Assembly (NCBI GenBank): GCA_916613615.1
Contig: OU744723.1
Location: 30,820,171-30,884,170 of the forward strand
Direction of reading: 5' to 3'
Source of the DNA: Steromphala cineraria
Taxonomy: Eukaryota > Mollusca > Gastropoda > Trochida > Trochidae
DNA length: 64,000 nt
In this document: piece after piece, positions 26,501 to 37,614 of the stretch
Layout: the number at the start of each line of letters is the position of its first letter
How positions within the stretch are numbered: position 1 is the stretch's first letter
Program-made: the position numbers and the translations under genes
The notes under the pieces: generated by a model
What the model saw: only the letters and a program-made list of their open reading frames with translations
Told to the model about the DNA's origin: nothing
The model's database searches: none

Positions 26501-29500
26501 ATGTCACTTTCTGCTTCTTGCTCAATTTCATTGAATGTTCTGATATTTCACTTTTAATAACATTTTACTAAGCTTCTGGGTGTTATTCATCTCTGTTATT
26601 ATAGTACACAATACCGCCTATTTGTTTTGTCATTCTATGTACTCGATATGTTGACTTTTACTCAGTCGGAAGGAAGAACGCTTCATGGGATAGTACGTGG
26701 ATGGTTTGAGGAACCTCTGTAAACCTGCATAGATTGTGTTATTGTGTCCTGAGTATCAATGGCTTACCTCAGTTACCAAATAAAATATAAATCTGATCGG
26801 AAACTGAATAATGACACGCATCAAGTAGTCAAAGTCGTGATAGCAGCTATTCAAATCAGACGGAGCACAAAACTATGATACATAATTCTAATTACCATAA
26901 GAATGTTATAACTGGTATCAATTATTTGGCACATACCCTTGTCGTTCCATGTTTCATTTGAAATTATTCATTATCAAACATTCGCCATAAAGGGGAAATC
27001 ATGTAATGTTTTGAAAAAAATATCTTCATTATTGCTCTTTGAACACAAAGGAAAGGCTAAAACTATATCATGAAACTCATGCAACGTTTCTTTCATTTTA
27101 GAATTGTTCTAAATGATTTGAAGTACAATTGAAGATAGTTCCTACCAGATCTAGAATCTGGGTGAGAGTCAAACCCAGACCCACATCCACGGGGTCGGCA
27201 GCACTGTACACGGGCCGTACTGAAGTCTCGTACTCTTCCGTCAGTTCACGCATCAAACGTTGCTCATTTGACATCTTACGAGGGTCTGGTAAAAACATAT
27301 CTTGGTCTGCAAAAATTAGAAATGGAGTTTTTAAACAGCATGTCAAGTCTATCTAAGAACTTGTCGATCTGGCGTGGTGACAAAGTTTGTACTAGAGGCA
27401 ATGGGGTGCTATGGAACAAATCAATAAAGTGAAAGTTAATGTACATTTACACGTACGTTAAGAAAAAAATCTTTCTATTAGTTTTTGTTCGTTGAAGAAA
27501 AAATATGTGCATCCTCGCACTTTTAATTTGCAGATATGCACTGTTTTTTATTCTTTATTTTTTAATCTGCATACAAGACAAGTGAAATGACATAGCGAAG
27601 TACAGCATTCAGTACGTAACAAAATTTGCATACAAAAGTTTGAATAACAAGAAAAAAATGAACAGATAGATACATTTTATGGATTAATATTTTAAAAATC
27701 AATATCAAAATAGGTTATGAAAGAAAGTTTGTCAAAACATGATTTTGAAAGGGGGTATATTATTTGGTTTGATAATCTGATTTGACTTTTGAACTGACTT
27801 TTTGCATAAAGAATATCGTTGGTAAGAATTACACAAAAACATGACGGCGAAATTCTATCGACCAAACTAATATATTCCTTTAGTGATCATCCTCTAGAAA
27901 AGTAGATGTCAATATAAAATTTATAACTAAAAATATTCTCAATGATTTATATCACAATTCTTAAAGACTGCAGCTGTAGAGATCCAACAAAGAATGTTCA
28001 ATCAACTGTATGACACTACATTTATCATACGTCTAGCAAAATATAGATTTTTGAAAAAAACTCATGTGTTCTGTTTTTGAAGGAAGTCGGTGTTCTTTGA
28101 TGCGGGATGTTGAGGAGTCAGGTTGCATGATGGGACGGAAATTGAGTGAGATAGCTTATCCTGCAGTCATTAAGAAAACCTTAGATGTTCCACTTGAATA
28201 AAAACAACGTGATAGAAGAGATTTTTCTTGTGTTAGTTTAATTTACAATACCTATCATCAAACAAAGATCAAAGTCTCTTTGTTTGCTGTTTAAATATCT
28301 GCATATGATAACTTGGCTACCGGGAATGATAACTGTCATCCTTAAGGGTTGTATAGCTGTAATAGTGACACATGATGTCGTTGAGGGAACTAAAATATCT
28401 GTATCTTACCTACGTGTACATGCAACAGTTATATTGATCGGTACACACGACGTTTTGAAACTTTAACTCTGGAACTATATTTACAGCTTTCAAAAACACA
28501 TTGAATTTTACGGTTATCGATATAATGTATCAGTTAAAAATATATAGTAAAAATAGCTGAATATCGCACAAACAATAAGAAACCGTAATCTACAGTTTAA
28601 TTTCATTCTGAACTAATCAAACAAACAAAATATTATGGGTACTATGATGAGACAAACAAGTGTCCTTAAGATGCTAGATAGTATACAAGAAGGGATACGT
28701 ATGTGACAACTCTAGAATCTGAATGTTTAGACTAAACAATATTACTCTCAGTAGAACGTTAGGAAATGCGACGATACCAGTTTTTCGAAATAGGAAGTAC
28801 AATGTATCTTCACAATTAAAATTAATAAAATCAATATCCACTGATCTATAACAGTTCATAGAATTTTGTAATATATTCTAAGCACTTAAGTAATTTCGAA
28901 AATAAGTGTATTTCATTTTTGTTTTCCAATTGATATTCACTATCATTGTCATTTTCTGAAAGTTAAATAATGTCAGAACACGTCAGAAAGAATTTTGTTA
29001 TTCATTTGACTTCATTGGATGTTTAGAATTATGAATTATAATGCATGATGAGCATCTAATGAATACATATTTCCAACTTCCTTGATAGCTAAAAGGCGAC
29101 GTCCTGACAGATAATAATGTCAAATCATGTGTACGAAGTGAGTATGGTGTTGCTGACTTTTTCGATTGTCCATCTGGTTTACGCCAGGGATGCATATTAA
29201 GTCCTTTGTTTTTCTCCTTCTTTATTAGTGAGTTATATTAGGAAATTGCTAGTAACGGTAAACATGGGATACAGATGTATCCTGCCATCATTGAAATTCT
29301 AATGCTCCTTTTTGCAGATGATGTTATTTTACTGTCAAATACTGTCATTGGTTTACAAAATCAGTTAAATATACTGCATAGATATACCGAAGAATGGAAA
29401 TTATCGGTAAATTTAGAGAAAACAGAAATTATTGTATTTCGGAAGGGTGGTCCTTTAAGTAATAAAGATAAATGGTATTTTAATGGAAATGAAGTGAATG

Positions 29501-32500
29501 TAGTTAACGGTTTTAAATATCTTGGTATAACGTTCAATTCGAGCTTAAACATGGACAAGTGTGTATTGGACTTAGCACTGCGTGGCAAAAGAGCATTGCT
29601 CAATATCATGTCTGTTTCACATAAACTTGGAGTTCTGACTCCTCATGTAATTTTTAAGCTGTTTGATAGTCAGATACAACCTATTCTATCATATGGATCT
29701 GAAGTGTGGGGTTATCAAAGATATGAATGTTTAGAAAGAATTCACCTTCTAGCATGTAAAAAGTTCTTATGTGTTGGAATATCTACACCTAATTGTATGA
29801 TTTATGGAGAATGTGGAAGATATCCACTTTATATCAACTCACAGATAAGATGTTTAAAATATTGGTTTAAGATTCTCCGTATGGCTGAACATCGACTTCC
29901 GAAAGTAGCTTACAAGATGATGTTTCACTAAGATAATATCGGTAAGACAACATGGGTATCGCATATAAGAACAATATTATGTTCTCATGGATATGGTTTT
30001 ATATGGATTTCTCAAAATGTAGGGGATATACAAATGTTTTTGAAAGATTTCCGTATCGTTGCAACTAATATGTTTTATCAAGGATGGCAATCAAATATAG
30101 AAAACAGTTCTCGTTATGATTTGTACAAAACATTTAAGAGTTTACTAGAACCAGAATAATATTTATCAGTTCTGACAAATAGTTATCTTAGAAAGTTATA
30201 CACTAAGTTCAGACTTGGGTAACTTAAACTTATGATAAACTATGGAAGATATATCTCACTTGAAAGATCACAGAGACTCTGTCCATTATGTAATGATTCT
30301 ATTGAAGACGAAATACACTTCACGTTTGATTGTCCATATTATATTGAACTAAGAACTAAATATATACCTGAACGCTTCCTTCGAAAAACGAGTGCAACAG
30401 GATTTATCTCTATTTTGACATCAAAGGAGGACGATGTTATTCATAAGTTGTCATTGTTTATAAAGCATGGTACGGAATTAAGACAGAACTACTTAGATAC
30501 TAACTCGTAGATCAAGATTAAGAAGATTTTTTGCCAGAAACTTGCGTATAGCAAAATGATTGTGAATATGAATGTAGATACAAATATGAAATTGTTTATA
30601 TTATATACAATATTGTATACGTGTATATACTTTGAACTGTATATGGGCCAGAGGCCTCAAGTACAATGAACACTCTTTGACTTTGACTTTGACAGATAAT
30701 ACGTTCTTGTTGTCAAACATTCCTTTCTCTTCATTCAACTAGAATGCCCACAAAGTGTGACAGATAGTTTGGTAATTCTGATTATGCAAGGCCAGCCATT
30801 ACATTTCGAAAACAATCAAAAATGCCCTTTGCTAAAAAAGAGAACAAAACAGGAATTTGCAAACTTATTGAACTGTCCAAGTAACACCTATCTATTTCAT
30901 TCGAAAACTTGTTATTAAGGTAAGTAAATGAAACCTGTAAACATTTAAAAACAAATTGATATGGATTACAAACTATCTCATGTTTTCAATCATTGTCTCA
31001 CACCCATATTTAAACAGCAAACACAGACAAACTAACACATACACTCTGCTAGCCGTATCATACGTGAAAGCGCTTGTGTTTCATCACATCATCACTTCTG
31101 AACTAGCAAATTGAAGTCCTGTTCCCACACAAAGAGAGAATGCTATCGATCTTTAGGTCACTTCAGGGCTAAGGGTAACAATGTGTTCTGTAAGTATGAG
31201 ACCCTCGACATTAATCATTTTTGTATTTGCGTCATTGGCAACAGTTTTAGAAGTGTGACTCCGAGATCATTTCTTTTCACACATTGGAGAGTCGTCATCA
31301 GATAAAAGATGATTCAGAAACGTATCGATTAAGAAGGGAAATTACTCAATAATTCCTTAATTTACTATAAGTCCGTTAACCTGTGCCAATAAAGTGTGAA
31401 TTGTGATTTCAGAATTTTTTATTCGGAGAAAGTAGTGTTTTTCATTACTTCAAAGTATTACAACCTAAGCGTCCATGCTGATCACAGCACCCCTTTGCAA
31501 TATCCTACACAAACACGCTGCTTCACTGTTAAGCTGACCATTTGATGAGGATAAACAGAAGGGGTCAGCTGACCGATGGGGTCAGTGATGTGGTCAAGAG
31601 GTGAGCGGACAATCCTTGAGGAGGGTCTCTGGCCTGCTGGACATCCTGGAGTGCTGTTCAGCTAGATGACATAGCTCCACCATTGATCTGGCCCGTTCAA
31701 CGGAAATGGGCAACTCAGGGGAATCGACAATAAACGAGCTGTAATCCCCTGTGTCAACCTCTCCACAACTTCAACGCTGACTGGTCCTCGGTTCACCCAG
31801 GGTTAACTTTCAAAGCAAACCTTACCACATTCATTTTCGTGATTTGTTCATTCGCCTTAACACTGGGATTGAATTCAATTTCCTGATAAGTTCTAAATCC
31901 GTCCTTTGAATCAAAATCAATTTACTTAACAGGACGTTCTCGCTGAGATTTAAATCATCGGACGTATATCATTCCCCTACCACCCTCCATCATTAAACGG
32001 CAATGATTTGATTAAAACGGAATTTGGACTAAAGGGAGTTATTGGGAAACCACATGCGAACTGAAGGTTACTTATAAAACATAGGTTAATCTTCATATTA
32101 TGGACTTAATGAGAATTTACATGGGCACATTGTATGAGTAATGATAAAGTTGGATTCCGGTAACTGTTGTATAACTTAGTATATTCTATCAAGAGAGAAA
32201 TTTGAAGAAAATTCAATCAGATACAAGTACAGAACGTTTGCCTGGTAAATGTTTTGACAAATCAATTGTTAAACCTCATATGTCAATATATTTAACAGCA
32301 TGGAGAAGCGTTAGGTCCGCAGGGAAATACAATTTAATCGTTATAACAAACTATCGACTCCTCCACAACCTTCTTGCATACTTTAACGTGATAAGGTGAA
32401 CCATATACCGGTTCTTTCACTGTAGAATATTAGATTATCAGCCTGATCCATGCAAGGTACAGGTTCACGTTACAAAACCGTCAAATGTGCTTGGCTTGCC

Positions 32501-34463
32501 TTGATAACATGACATTAAGCTTTTTATTATTTAGAAAGATGTAAAGCGATTGAAAGGTTATGAGCACAACATTTCGTAATCAACCCATTCACTGTGACGC
32601 ATGTTTTAGAATCAAGTATTATTTTCAAATAAAATTTGATGGATGTGTCAAGTTAATGAGAGCAATGTTTATTGCAAATCAATACCTTATAAAAAGAGAC
32701 GGGGTGCACCTGGAATCGATAAATCCTACAATATGACAAATCTATATTCATAGTTGGATCTTAAAGTGCATTCCATTCTTATTTCAACTCCTTGTTTGGG
32801 GATCTAGAATAACGATTTGTTTGAGGGTTTTTTCCATTGTCTATTTTAATTGCAAATTATGAAAGCATGGAGATACTTTAAAAGGGATTCGCATTACTTT
32901 ATGTTACCACCACGTTCTAATGAATACCATTCAAGAATTCTTCATTACCACTGAATTTAAAAAAAAATCATTATTGAATACAAGAAAAGACGCCTATTTC
33001 ATGACAGGTCCTTGATTTAATTATTGGATATAAAACTGACAATCTTGTGCAACCTTTACACATTACCATTACTCTGTGATCTCTCGTGTAATATCCCTTT
33101 ATCATTAACTTATATTCAATTAAAAACAACATATACTTAAACACTGTAAATATGCTAGATATGTTGTTGTATGTTCTACGTTGTGTATATGGCTTTTTGT
33201 ATATAACTTAGTTTATTATTTGCTGCAAGAAAATTCAAGTAAAACAGTCCGAAAATGTACTTATTGTACTTGTACTTGTTGTTTGAATTGTAACGACCCA
33301 AATACACTCAGGGTAAATAGCACGATAGATAGAGCTACGAGTGATAATAACGGCTTAAAAGGGTTATTTAATGTCTTCAAGGGCCAACTGAAAAAAGTTG
33401 TTAATTGTCCACAGACTTGCCTTTCAAACAACATCTTTTAAAAATCCCCTTAACTAGACGAGATAGGATAGTGAAAATGACCCTTTCGCTTTAACTCACA
33501 AAAAAATGCGTGAACAAATTAATTTCTATCAATGTTATTTATATAAATAATGTCTTTAATTTTTTTAATTTTTGCCTTTCATAATATGTTTTTCCAATTT
33601 CAAAGATTACGTCCAAAATTACATTTGAAATGCTCTTTCAGGGGCGCTCGTGTATATTAACAGTCATACAATTAAAGTATCATATTTTAATGTTTGAAAT
33701 TGTGAGTACCTCTTCACAACTTATGTGCCTTTAACGTGATTCCGTAGTCGCATGTCATTTCAGACAGGATACCCTTTTGCAATGTTGGTATCTTTTGTTT
33801 ATATATATATTTTACTGTCTTTTCAAATGTGGAAAATGTGAAAAGGTGGCACTCACATATCCAACAATTATGAAATTTACAACACAGAGGAAAAATGCGT
33901 TAGGTTGTAATTATTTAATTCCTAATTGTGAAAATCAATATCAGTATGTTTGCGACATATCATATTTCTTGCTGTGTACTTGTAAGTTTTCCTGTTTAAT
34001 CAAATCATTCGACAATCGTCGTTACACATTGAAACGTTTGGAAAGTGATATTGTACATGTAAGTTTCTATTGAAAATCGCAAAACAAAAATATGAGCATG
34101 TTACTTTCCATAACATACAGTAAAACCTGGTTAAAATCAGGGTTTACTGTATTTCATGAGTTATATATTTATGTAACGTATACTTATATGGCACTAAGCT
34201 CCTCATATCATAAGTCTAGTGTAAGTGGAGAATGTGTTTAACTTCAATTTATGATTGATGACTGCGTAGATTAATCCTTTATTACTACATCGACTGAGAT
34301 TACATGCTCACGAGATGTGTTGTTGAATGTTTATCTCAGATTTGAACAGCCAGAGGATTTTATAGATAGTTTAAATCAACAGCTCCTTACCTTGGCCAAA
34401 ACATGTTGACGCAATGATGTAAGTATACAAGGTGACACTCAGACAGGCTGCACACATGTCCAT
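19979..34463 (-). CDS. Nicotinic acetylcholine receptor alpha-type subunit (whole split gene, 7 coding exons)
   Basis: Subunit of a pentameric, acetylcholine-gated cation channel of the plasma membrane. Coding exons on the minus strand: 34463-34391, 27306-27146, 26310-26266, 24391-24282, 21492-21312, 21157-20803, 20562-19979; all junctions are AG/GT and phases agree, giving about 502 residues. Seen in the product: signal peptide (1-24), loop D WLEAEWFDERLNW, loop A WLPDIVLYN, Cys-loop with two Cys 13 residues apart (about 163 and 177) around FPFD, loop B GSWAYNG, vicinal Cys pair YNCC (about 227-228) that defines alpha subunits, M1 (about 247-270), M2 starting GEKITL (about 275-297), M3 (about 306-331), M4 (about 466-490). 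Glu at M2 -1' and Asp at 20' imply cation selectivity. The M3-M4 loop has a basic patch (about 364-384) and a CIDC pair (about 426-429). The exact orthology group among the many lophotrochozoan nAChRs cannot be told by eye. Confidence 0.93.
20803..21157 (-). CDS. nAChR coding exon 6 (loop C, M1 and M2)
   Basis: 355 bp. Acceptor GTGTCCCAAG (weak pyrimidine tract), ideal donor GTAAGT. Encodes VDVWNRSNTMDLSNF, NGEWELIGVKVQRN, the vicinal-cysteine loop YNCCDEPFPDVTFYIHLRRR, M1 (YYFMNIIIPCIILSF onward) and the pore helix M2 (GEKITLGLSVLLTITVFMLM). M2 side chains read E-1', K0', T2', S6', L9', V13', D20', a cation-selective pore of alpha7-like character. Ends in phase 1; the split codon gives Ser with exon 7. 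Confidence 0.95.
21312..21492 (-). CDS. nAChR coding exon 5 (Cys-loop)
   Basis: 181 bp. Acceptor CTCTTTTTCAG, donor GTGCGT. Encodes VDDYTSGYMPSLAMVYNDS, then the signature Cys-loop CKIDITFFPFDDQLC and loop B GSWAYNGFQ. The FPFD motif and 13-residue spacing of the two cysteines are diagnostic for Cys-loop receptors, and the loop B tryptophan is a cation-pi contact for the agonist. Starts by completing the Ser codon from exon 4 and ends in phase 0. Confidence 0.95.
21867..22376. repeat. 42-bp minisatellite, about 12 copies, in nAChR intron 4
   Basis: Unit AATCATTCTAGGAAGAAACA followed by CGACTTAAACACGCCAGAACAC, repeated about 12 times. Variants alternate between CACGCC and CACACC and between AGAACCC and AGAACAC. 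It starts about 375 bp into intron 4 after exon 5 on the plus axis and is likely to vary in copy number between individuals. Confidence 0.93.
22640..22715. repeat. Short GC-rich repeat cluster in nAChR intron 4
   Basis: CTACATCGGGCCGA occurs twice and CTACATCGGC once within 60 bp, in AT-rich surroundings. Probably a fragment of an interspersed repeat; its boundaries are not visible. Confidence 0.4.
24282..24391 (-). CDS. nAChR coding exon 4 (110 bp, loop A)
   Basis: 110 bp, the size usual for this exon. Acceptor CTGCTGCTCCAG, donor GTGACT. Encodes EWFDERLNWNASEFG then ITSIRIPCEKIWLPDIVLYN and two bases of a Ser codon completed by exon 5. NAS is an N-glycosylation sequon (about residue 103). 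The exon is notably GC-rich compared with its flanks. A purine-rich repeat starts about 60 bp beyond its acceptor side. Confidence 0.95.
24450..25140 (+). repeat. Degenerate tandem repeat, purine-rich on plus strand, in nAChR intron 3
   Basis: Units of roughly 85-90 bp built from GTGAGGTGAGATGAAGTCCG, GTGAAATGGGGTGAGGTTAG and ACAGCGAAGCTATGTGAAGA. The plus strand is almost free of C over long runs, so the receptor transcript is rich in CUCACC-like pyrimidine tracts here, beginning about 60 nt before exon 4. Best-ordered part is about 24560-24960; the rest is decayed. Confidence 0.8.
26266..26310 (-). CDS. nAChR coding exon 3 (45-bp micro-exon)
   Basis: 45 bp encoding DEKNQVLTTNVWLEA between acceptor ACTCACCAG and donor GTAAGTA. 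The sequence is the highly conserved DEKNQxLTTNxW block that carries the loop D tryptophan of the complementary binding face. A separate 45-bp exon here is typical of animal nAChR genes. Phase 0 at both ends. Confidence 0.95.
27146..27306 (-). CDS. nAChR coding exon 2 (N-terminal helix and first beta strands)
   Basis: 161 bp. Acceptor TTTTTGCAG, donor GTAGGA. Encodes a segment with EQRLMRELTEEYETSVRP followed by the beta-1 region ending GLTLTQILDL. This matches the family pattern RLLxDLxxxYxxxVRP then LxLxQLxDV. It ends in phase 0, so exon 3 continues directly with DEKNQV. Confidence 0.93.
27307..29104. other. nAChR intron 1, exon 2-proximal part
   Basis: AT-rich intronic sequence up to the LINE insertion; no further exon or repeat was recognised. 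Confidence 0.5.
29117..30510 (+). pseudogene. LINE reverse transcriptase C-terminal half, broken by stop codons
   Basis: One continuous frame carries RT motifs GLRQGCILSPLFF (around 29171) and FADDVILLS (catalytic box, around 29311), then the thumb region (EKTEIIVFRKGG, FKYLGITFNSSLN, ILSYGSEVWGYQ) and a C-terminal CPLCNDSIEDEIHFTFDC cluster (C-x2-C-x8-H-x4-C). Stops at 29239, 29929, 30157 and 30220 interrupt the frame without any frameshift, so decay is by point mutation. The endonuclease and ORF1 are absent. It is unlike the 2A-bearing LINE near 58.6 kb in sequence. The clade is uncertain (Jockey/I/Nimbus-like group is possible). Confidence 0.85.
29117..30689 (+). mobile_element. 5'-truncated LINE inserted in nAChR intron 1 (antisense to the gene)
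   Basis: Flanked by the 12-bp target duplication TGACAGATAATA (29105-29116 and 30690-30701). The insert begins inside the reverse transcriptase and ends with a 3'UTR (TATGGGCCAGAGGCCTCAAG) and short CTTTGA-type repeats at the very 3' end. Matching flanks plus 5' truncation are hallmarks of target-primed reverse transcription. Confidence 0.85.
30702..34390. other. nAChR intron 1, 5' part; GC-rich island at 31480-31810
   Basis: Mostly AT-rich. The block at 31480-31810 is clearly richer in G and C (contains GGGGTCAGCTGACCGATGGG and GATCTGGCCCGTTCAACGG) but has no convincing frame with splice sites that would fit the receptor phases. It may be a regulatory element or an old repeat. A 34126-34156 inverted repeat (ACAGTAAAACCTGG with CAGGGTTTACTGT) resembles a short transposon hairpin. 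Confidence 0.4.
34391..34463 (-). CDS. nAChR coding exon 1 (signal peptide)
   Basis: Too short for ORF scanning; found by looking for a phase-1 donor. The ATG at 34463-34461 opens 24 codons beginning MDMCAACLSVTLY and ending STCFGQ, then one base (G) followed by the donor GTAAGG. Joined to exon 2 the split codon gives Asp, so the mature chain begins near QDQDMFLPDP. The peptide is hydrophobic with small residues near the end, as a cleavable signal should be. An in-frame TAG lies nine bases upstream of the ATG, so this is the most 5' start available. A second in-frame ATG lies two codons in. Confidence 0.8.
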
Positions 34464-34969
34464 TATGGTCGCCTAATTTTGCACAGATGTAATCCTCCTA
34501 TATTCAAAGATCCCTTGTGGTGTTTGCATGAAGGCAGTCCTGCCTGTAACCCTTAACTGTCACATAATTGATGGAACCAACACTTCTAGCACTGTACCCT
34601 CGAAAACTTGAAAATTTTGAAATCAAGTTTTATATTGGAAAGGTTAAACGTCATAAGTACTCCAAGATAGTTGAAGCTGACTGTGGTGAAGACAGATATC
34701 TTGTGGACAGCGTTGAAGCTCAGCTCGAGTTGTCACAGACGGAGATTCTACAGACTCAATTATCGTTATGATTCGAATATCACAGTTTGCAAGCAAGAAA
34801 TATATGGCTTAGTTTCTCTCTCTGACAGGCCTATCACAGTTACGAGAACATCTCCATACATGCACTGAAACATAAATATCAGGGAATTGACAACTGGCTC
34901 GCTATCAGTCAGTGTTAACTAGAGCTGACGTCTAGTAAAAAGTGTCATATGCAAGGTGTTAATATCCAA

Positions 34970-35130
34970 TATCTTGACGTTGACTCACTCACGCGAGAGT
35001 TAGCGAGACCGCTGGCTCCATGCTCTTGACGCCGAGACTCGAGTATTGCCTTGGTGTCCGCGCCACAAGTCAGAATCAAGTCTCACGCTGAAGTATCTCT
35101 CCCTCCCTCCCTCATTTCACCAATAATCAG
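34970..35130 (-). promoter_or_regulatory. CpG-rich patch, candidate promoter / 5'UTR exon of the nAChR gene
   Basis: In an AT-rich, CpG-poor setting this 160 bp has roughly ten CpGs and a CT/GA-rich stretch (near 35101-35113). On the minus strand it contains a strong donor GTGAGT at 34992, about 530 bp upstream of the receptor ATG. A possible acceptor (GGGTTACAG) lies just upstream of exon 1, so a spliced non-coding first exon is possible. No TATA box was seen. This is inference from composition and position. Confidence 0.3.
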
Positions 35131-37209
35131 CTGATTTCAGCCGTGAAGAACTGTGCAGTACTCGAGCTGCTGTTCTGGTCTCTTCGGCGCTCGTTAGTAA
35201 AACATGTTTTAATGTCAAAGGTATTCAACCTAGTAATCAGGTCTAACCTTCCCATTTGATTGCAGTTCGTAAAGGTTTCGTAAGAGTTGATCACCATGTC
35301 CCATAGGTATTGATTTTTTGGATTAAAGTTAACTTCATTACCTTTCACATGGAGCACTTCCTTGATGTTTAGTGTTCCTCTGTGTCGAGAAAGTTACTTT
35401 GTGCAATTGTTGATTTTAGCCCAGAAGCAGAATGGACTATTGTGGGACATTCCTGTCTGTATAAATATTCGAAGATGTCCCTACTTATACTAGGCCACAG
35501 AAGTAAAGCCCTTTCTGTCAGGCGGATCAAAGGCTTAACTTCAGTATGCTTTTAGCAGAACCATTAAACGGACGTCTGAGACGAGGATCAAAGTCACAGT
35601 CTCTTTGTTTAGATGTCACAATCTTGTAAGTGAAATGATTCATTTAACCTTCAGGAGATCATAGCTGATCATGACTTTATTATCTACTAATATCGCTAAG
35701 GGTTAACCAGTAGTTAATCATATGCATCATACACTGCCCTATCTCATCGAAACAATCTATGGTATATGCCTGCTTGCCTTGCTTTGTCTAATGAACTGTT
35801 TTAAATGTTCTCGGTCTTGAATACCATAGTGCATTCTCTATCCGAATATAAATTTTTCGCCGCCGTCCGTATCAATTGATGGGCGTCTGGAAAACATATC
35901 AGACCTTGAAATCATTAGAAAACAACAGGCACCATACTACAACTTTTTTTTATTTAATGCAAAGGTTATCATTTTTAAAACTCCAATTTAATATCAAGCG
36001 CCACCACTGACAAAACAGGGCTTTAATATCTCAATCTTAAATTAATACATTTAGCTCAACACTTTTTTACAACGTCGTACTGTTAGGACGTAGTAACAAA
36101 CTGTTGAGCTAAATGTTCAACAGTATGAGGTTTTTTAAAAACTGTTGAGCTTAATTTTTTTAGATTGTTAAACTTAGGACTATGGCTATAAACATTTTGA
36201 ATCGTACCTTGTAAAACGTTTTTCATAAAAAAAAATATTCTGACTAAAGCATTACACAACCTATCTAAGGAAGAAATTGTTCTACAAAATGAGCTTTAAA
36301 TGAGATGGAAATAGCGAAAAGAGATAACAAGTTTGGAGGACTAATATACTCAAATGATGGATTTTTGAAATTATAAATATTTCATGGACAAGAACAAACC
36401 CAAAGCTTTGAAAGTAGTTCCGACATGCCTATTGATTAAACTAGTCCGTTCGAGATATTGACTTCAATAAATCTCTAAATGCATTCTACTCTATATTGTA
36501 TATAATCACTGATGATAAAGAATTTGATCATAATGCATACATAACAACGATTAGCTATGAACCCATTTTCATACAATTTTGCTTTGTGGAAGCATAATGC
36601 AAAAGAATTTCAAACATCAATCAGTCATGCCTAGCACACATACAGTATTGTGGTGGACATCTATACTGGGAATATTTTTGACCCCTGTGACAGACCAATC
36701 CATCATCATCATATTGAGCACGGGGTCAAGATAGGAAGAAAGAGTTCACTTGCTATTTCATAGAGACAAATATGCGCATGAAAGAAAGAAGGAATAAAAC
36801 AATGACACTGGGTTATTGAAAAGGGTATTTTCAAATCAAGCAACACTTTTCCTTATGCTAAATTCTTACATCTCTTTTGCATATTGACATAATGTGAAGG
36901 AACACGACCGATCTACATAAAGGTTTACAGAATTTATGTAGATTTATTGATTTTTGGAAATGGTTTGAACACAATTCTGTAGATTAATTCATGTATGAAA
37001 GCGGACGTAATATCATCATATTTTTCACGATCCGACCGGGTAACAGAGATAGGTATACATCTAGTTGCGTTATGCTCTAGATTGAGTGTGACCCGCTTCG
37101 CTAATTGAGCCATAATTCGCTGATGGAAGTACCGTTAGGAATTATCAATTACACTCCGCATTACAACGATCAAAATGGTTTACTTAGTTTTTAGTCACGA
37201 GACAAGAAA
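35131..37209. other. No gene recognised upstream of the nAChR promoter region
   Basis: AT-rich. Three related short segments (TTAGCTCAACAC, CTGTTGAGCTAAAT, CTGTTGAGCTTAAT) at 36050-36150 can form alternative small hairpins. Nothing else noted. Confidence 0.4.
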
Positions 37210-37259
37210 TGTTATGGATGATCAACTTCTTGATTGTACACAGTTGATCATCCGTAACA
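37210..37259. repeat. Short hairpin (18-bp arms)
   Basis: TGTTATGGATGATCAACT at 37210-37227 pairs with AGTTGATCATCCGTAACA at 37242-37259 with one mismatch and a 14-base loop. Confidence 0.8.
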
Positions 37260-37375
37260 TATATTGTCTTCTTAATGTTTCTTGAAGTCAGCGTTAAATA
37301 TCTCATCTGTATTATATGATCAGTAATGAAATACTGGGTTTTATCAGTGAAATAAACTGTCTATCAGGCAACAGT

Positions 37376-37614
37376 GACGATATATTATATTTTCACTGTG
37401 ACCAGTGACGATATATTATATTGTCACTGGTCAGGTGCCGGAACTACTACTCGGCCAATTGAACAAAACTTTCCAGTTTTAAAGTCATTTAAATTACTTA
37501 TTTCATTAAAAAATCATATAATAAATACCAGGTATATTTCATCTCGTGACATGGGTAAAGTTGATATTTTAAAGTTAATATCAACTTTACCCATGACACT
37601 CGGTGAAATAAACC
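37376..37614. repeat. Cluster of two hairpin-forming inverted repeats
   Basis: At 37376-37436, GTGACGATATATTATATT occurs twice, each followed by CACTG pairing back. At 37529-37614 a longer hairpin has a perfect central stem (ATGGGTAAAGTTGATATT with AATATCAACTTTACCCAT, loop TTAAAGTT) and imperfect outer arms of about 24 bp. Probably a small foldback or MITE remnant. Confidence 0.75.

Noticed and set aside
31480..31810. GC-rich island as an extra receptor exon
   Set aside because: Exon 1 joins exon 2 directly in phase, and no frame here has a matching acceptor and donor.
33181..33441. 86-codon cysteine-rich frame (KCTYCTCTCCLNC)
   Set aside because: No start context, homologue or splice signals; it lies in receptor intron 1 on the opposite strand and is explained by AT-rich chance.
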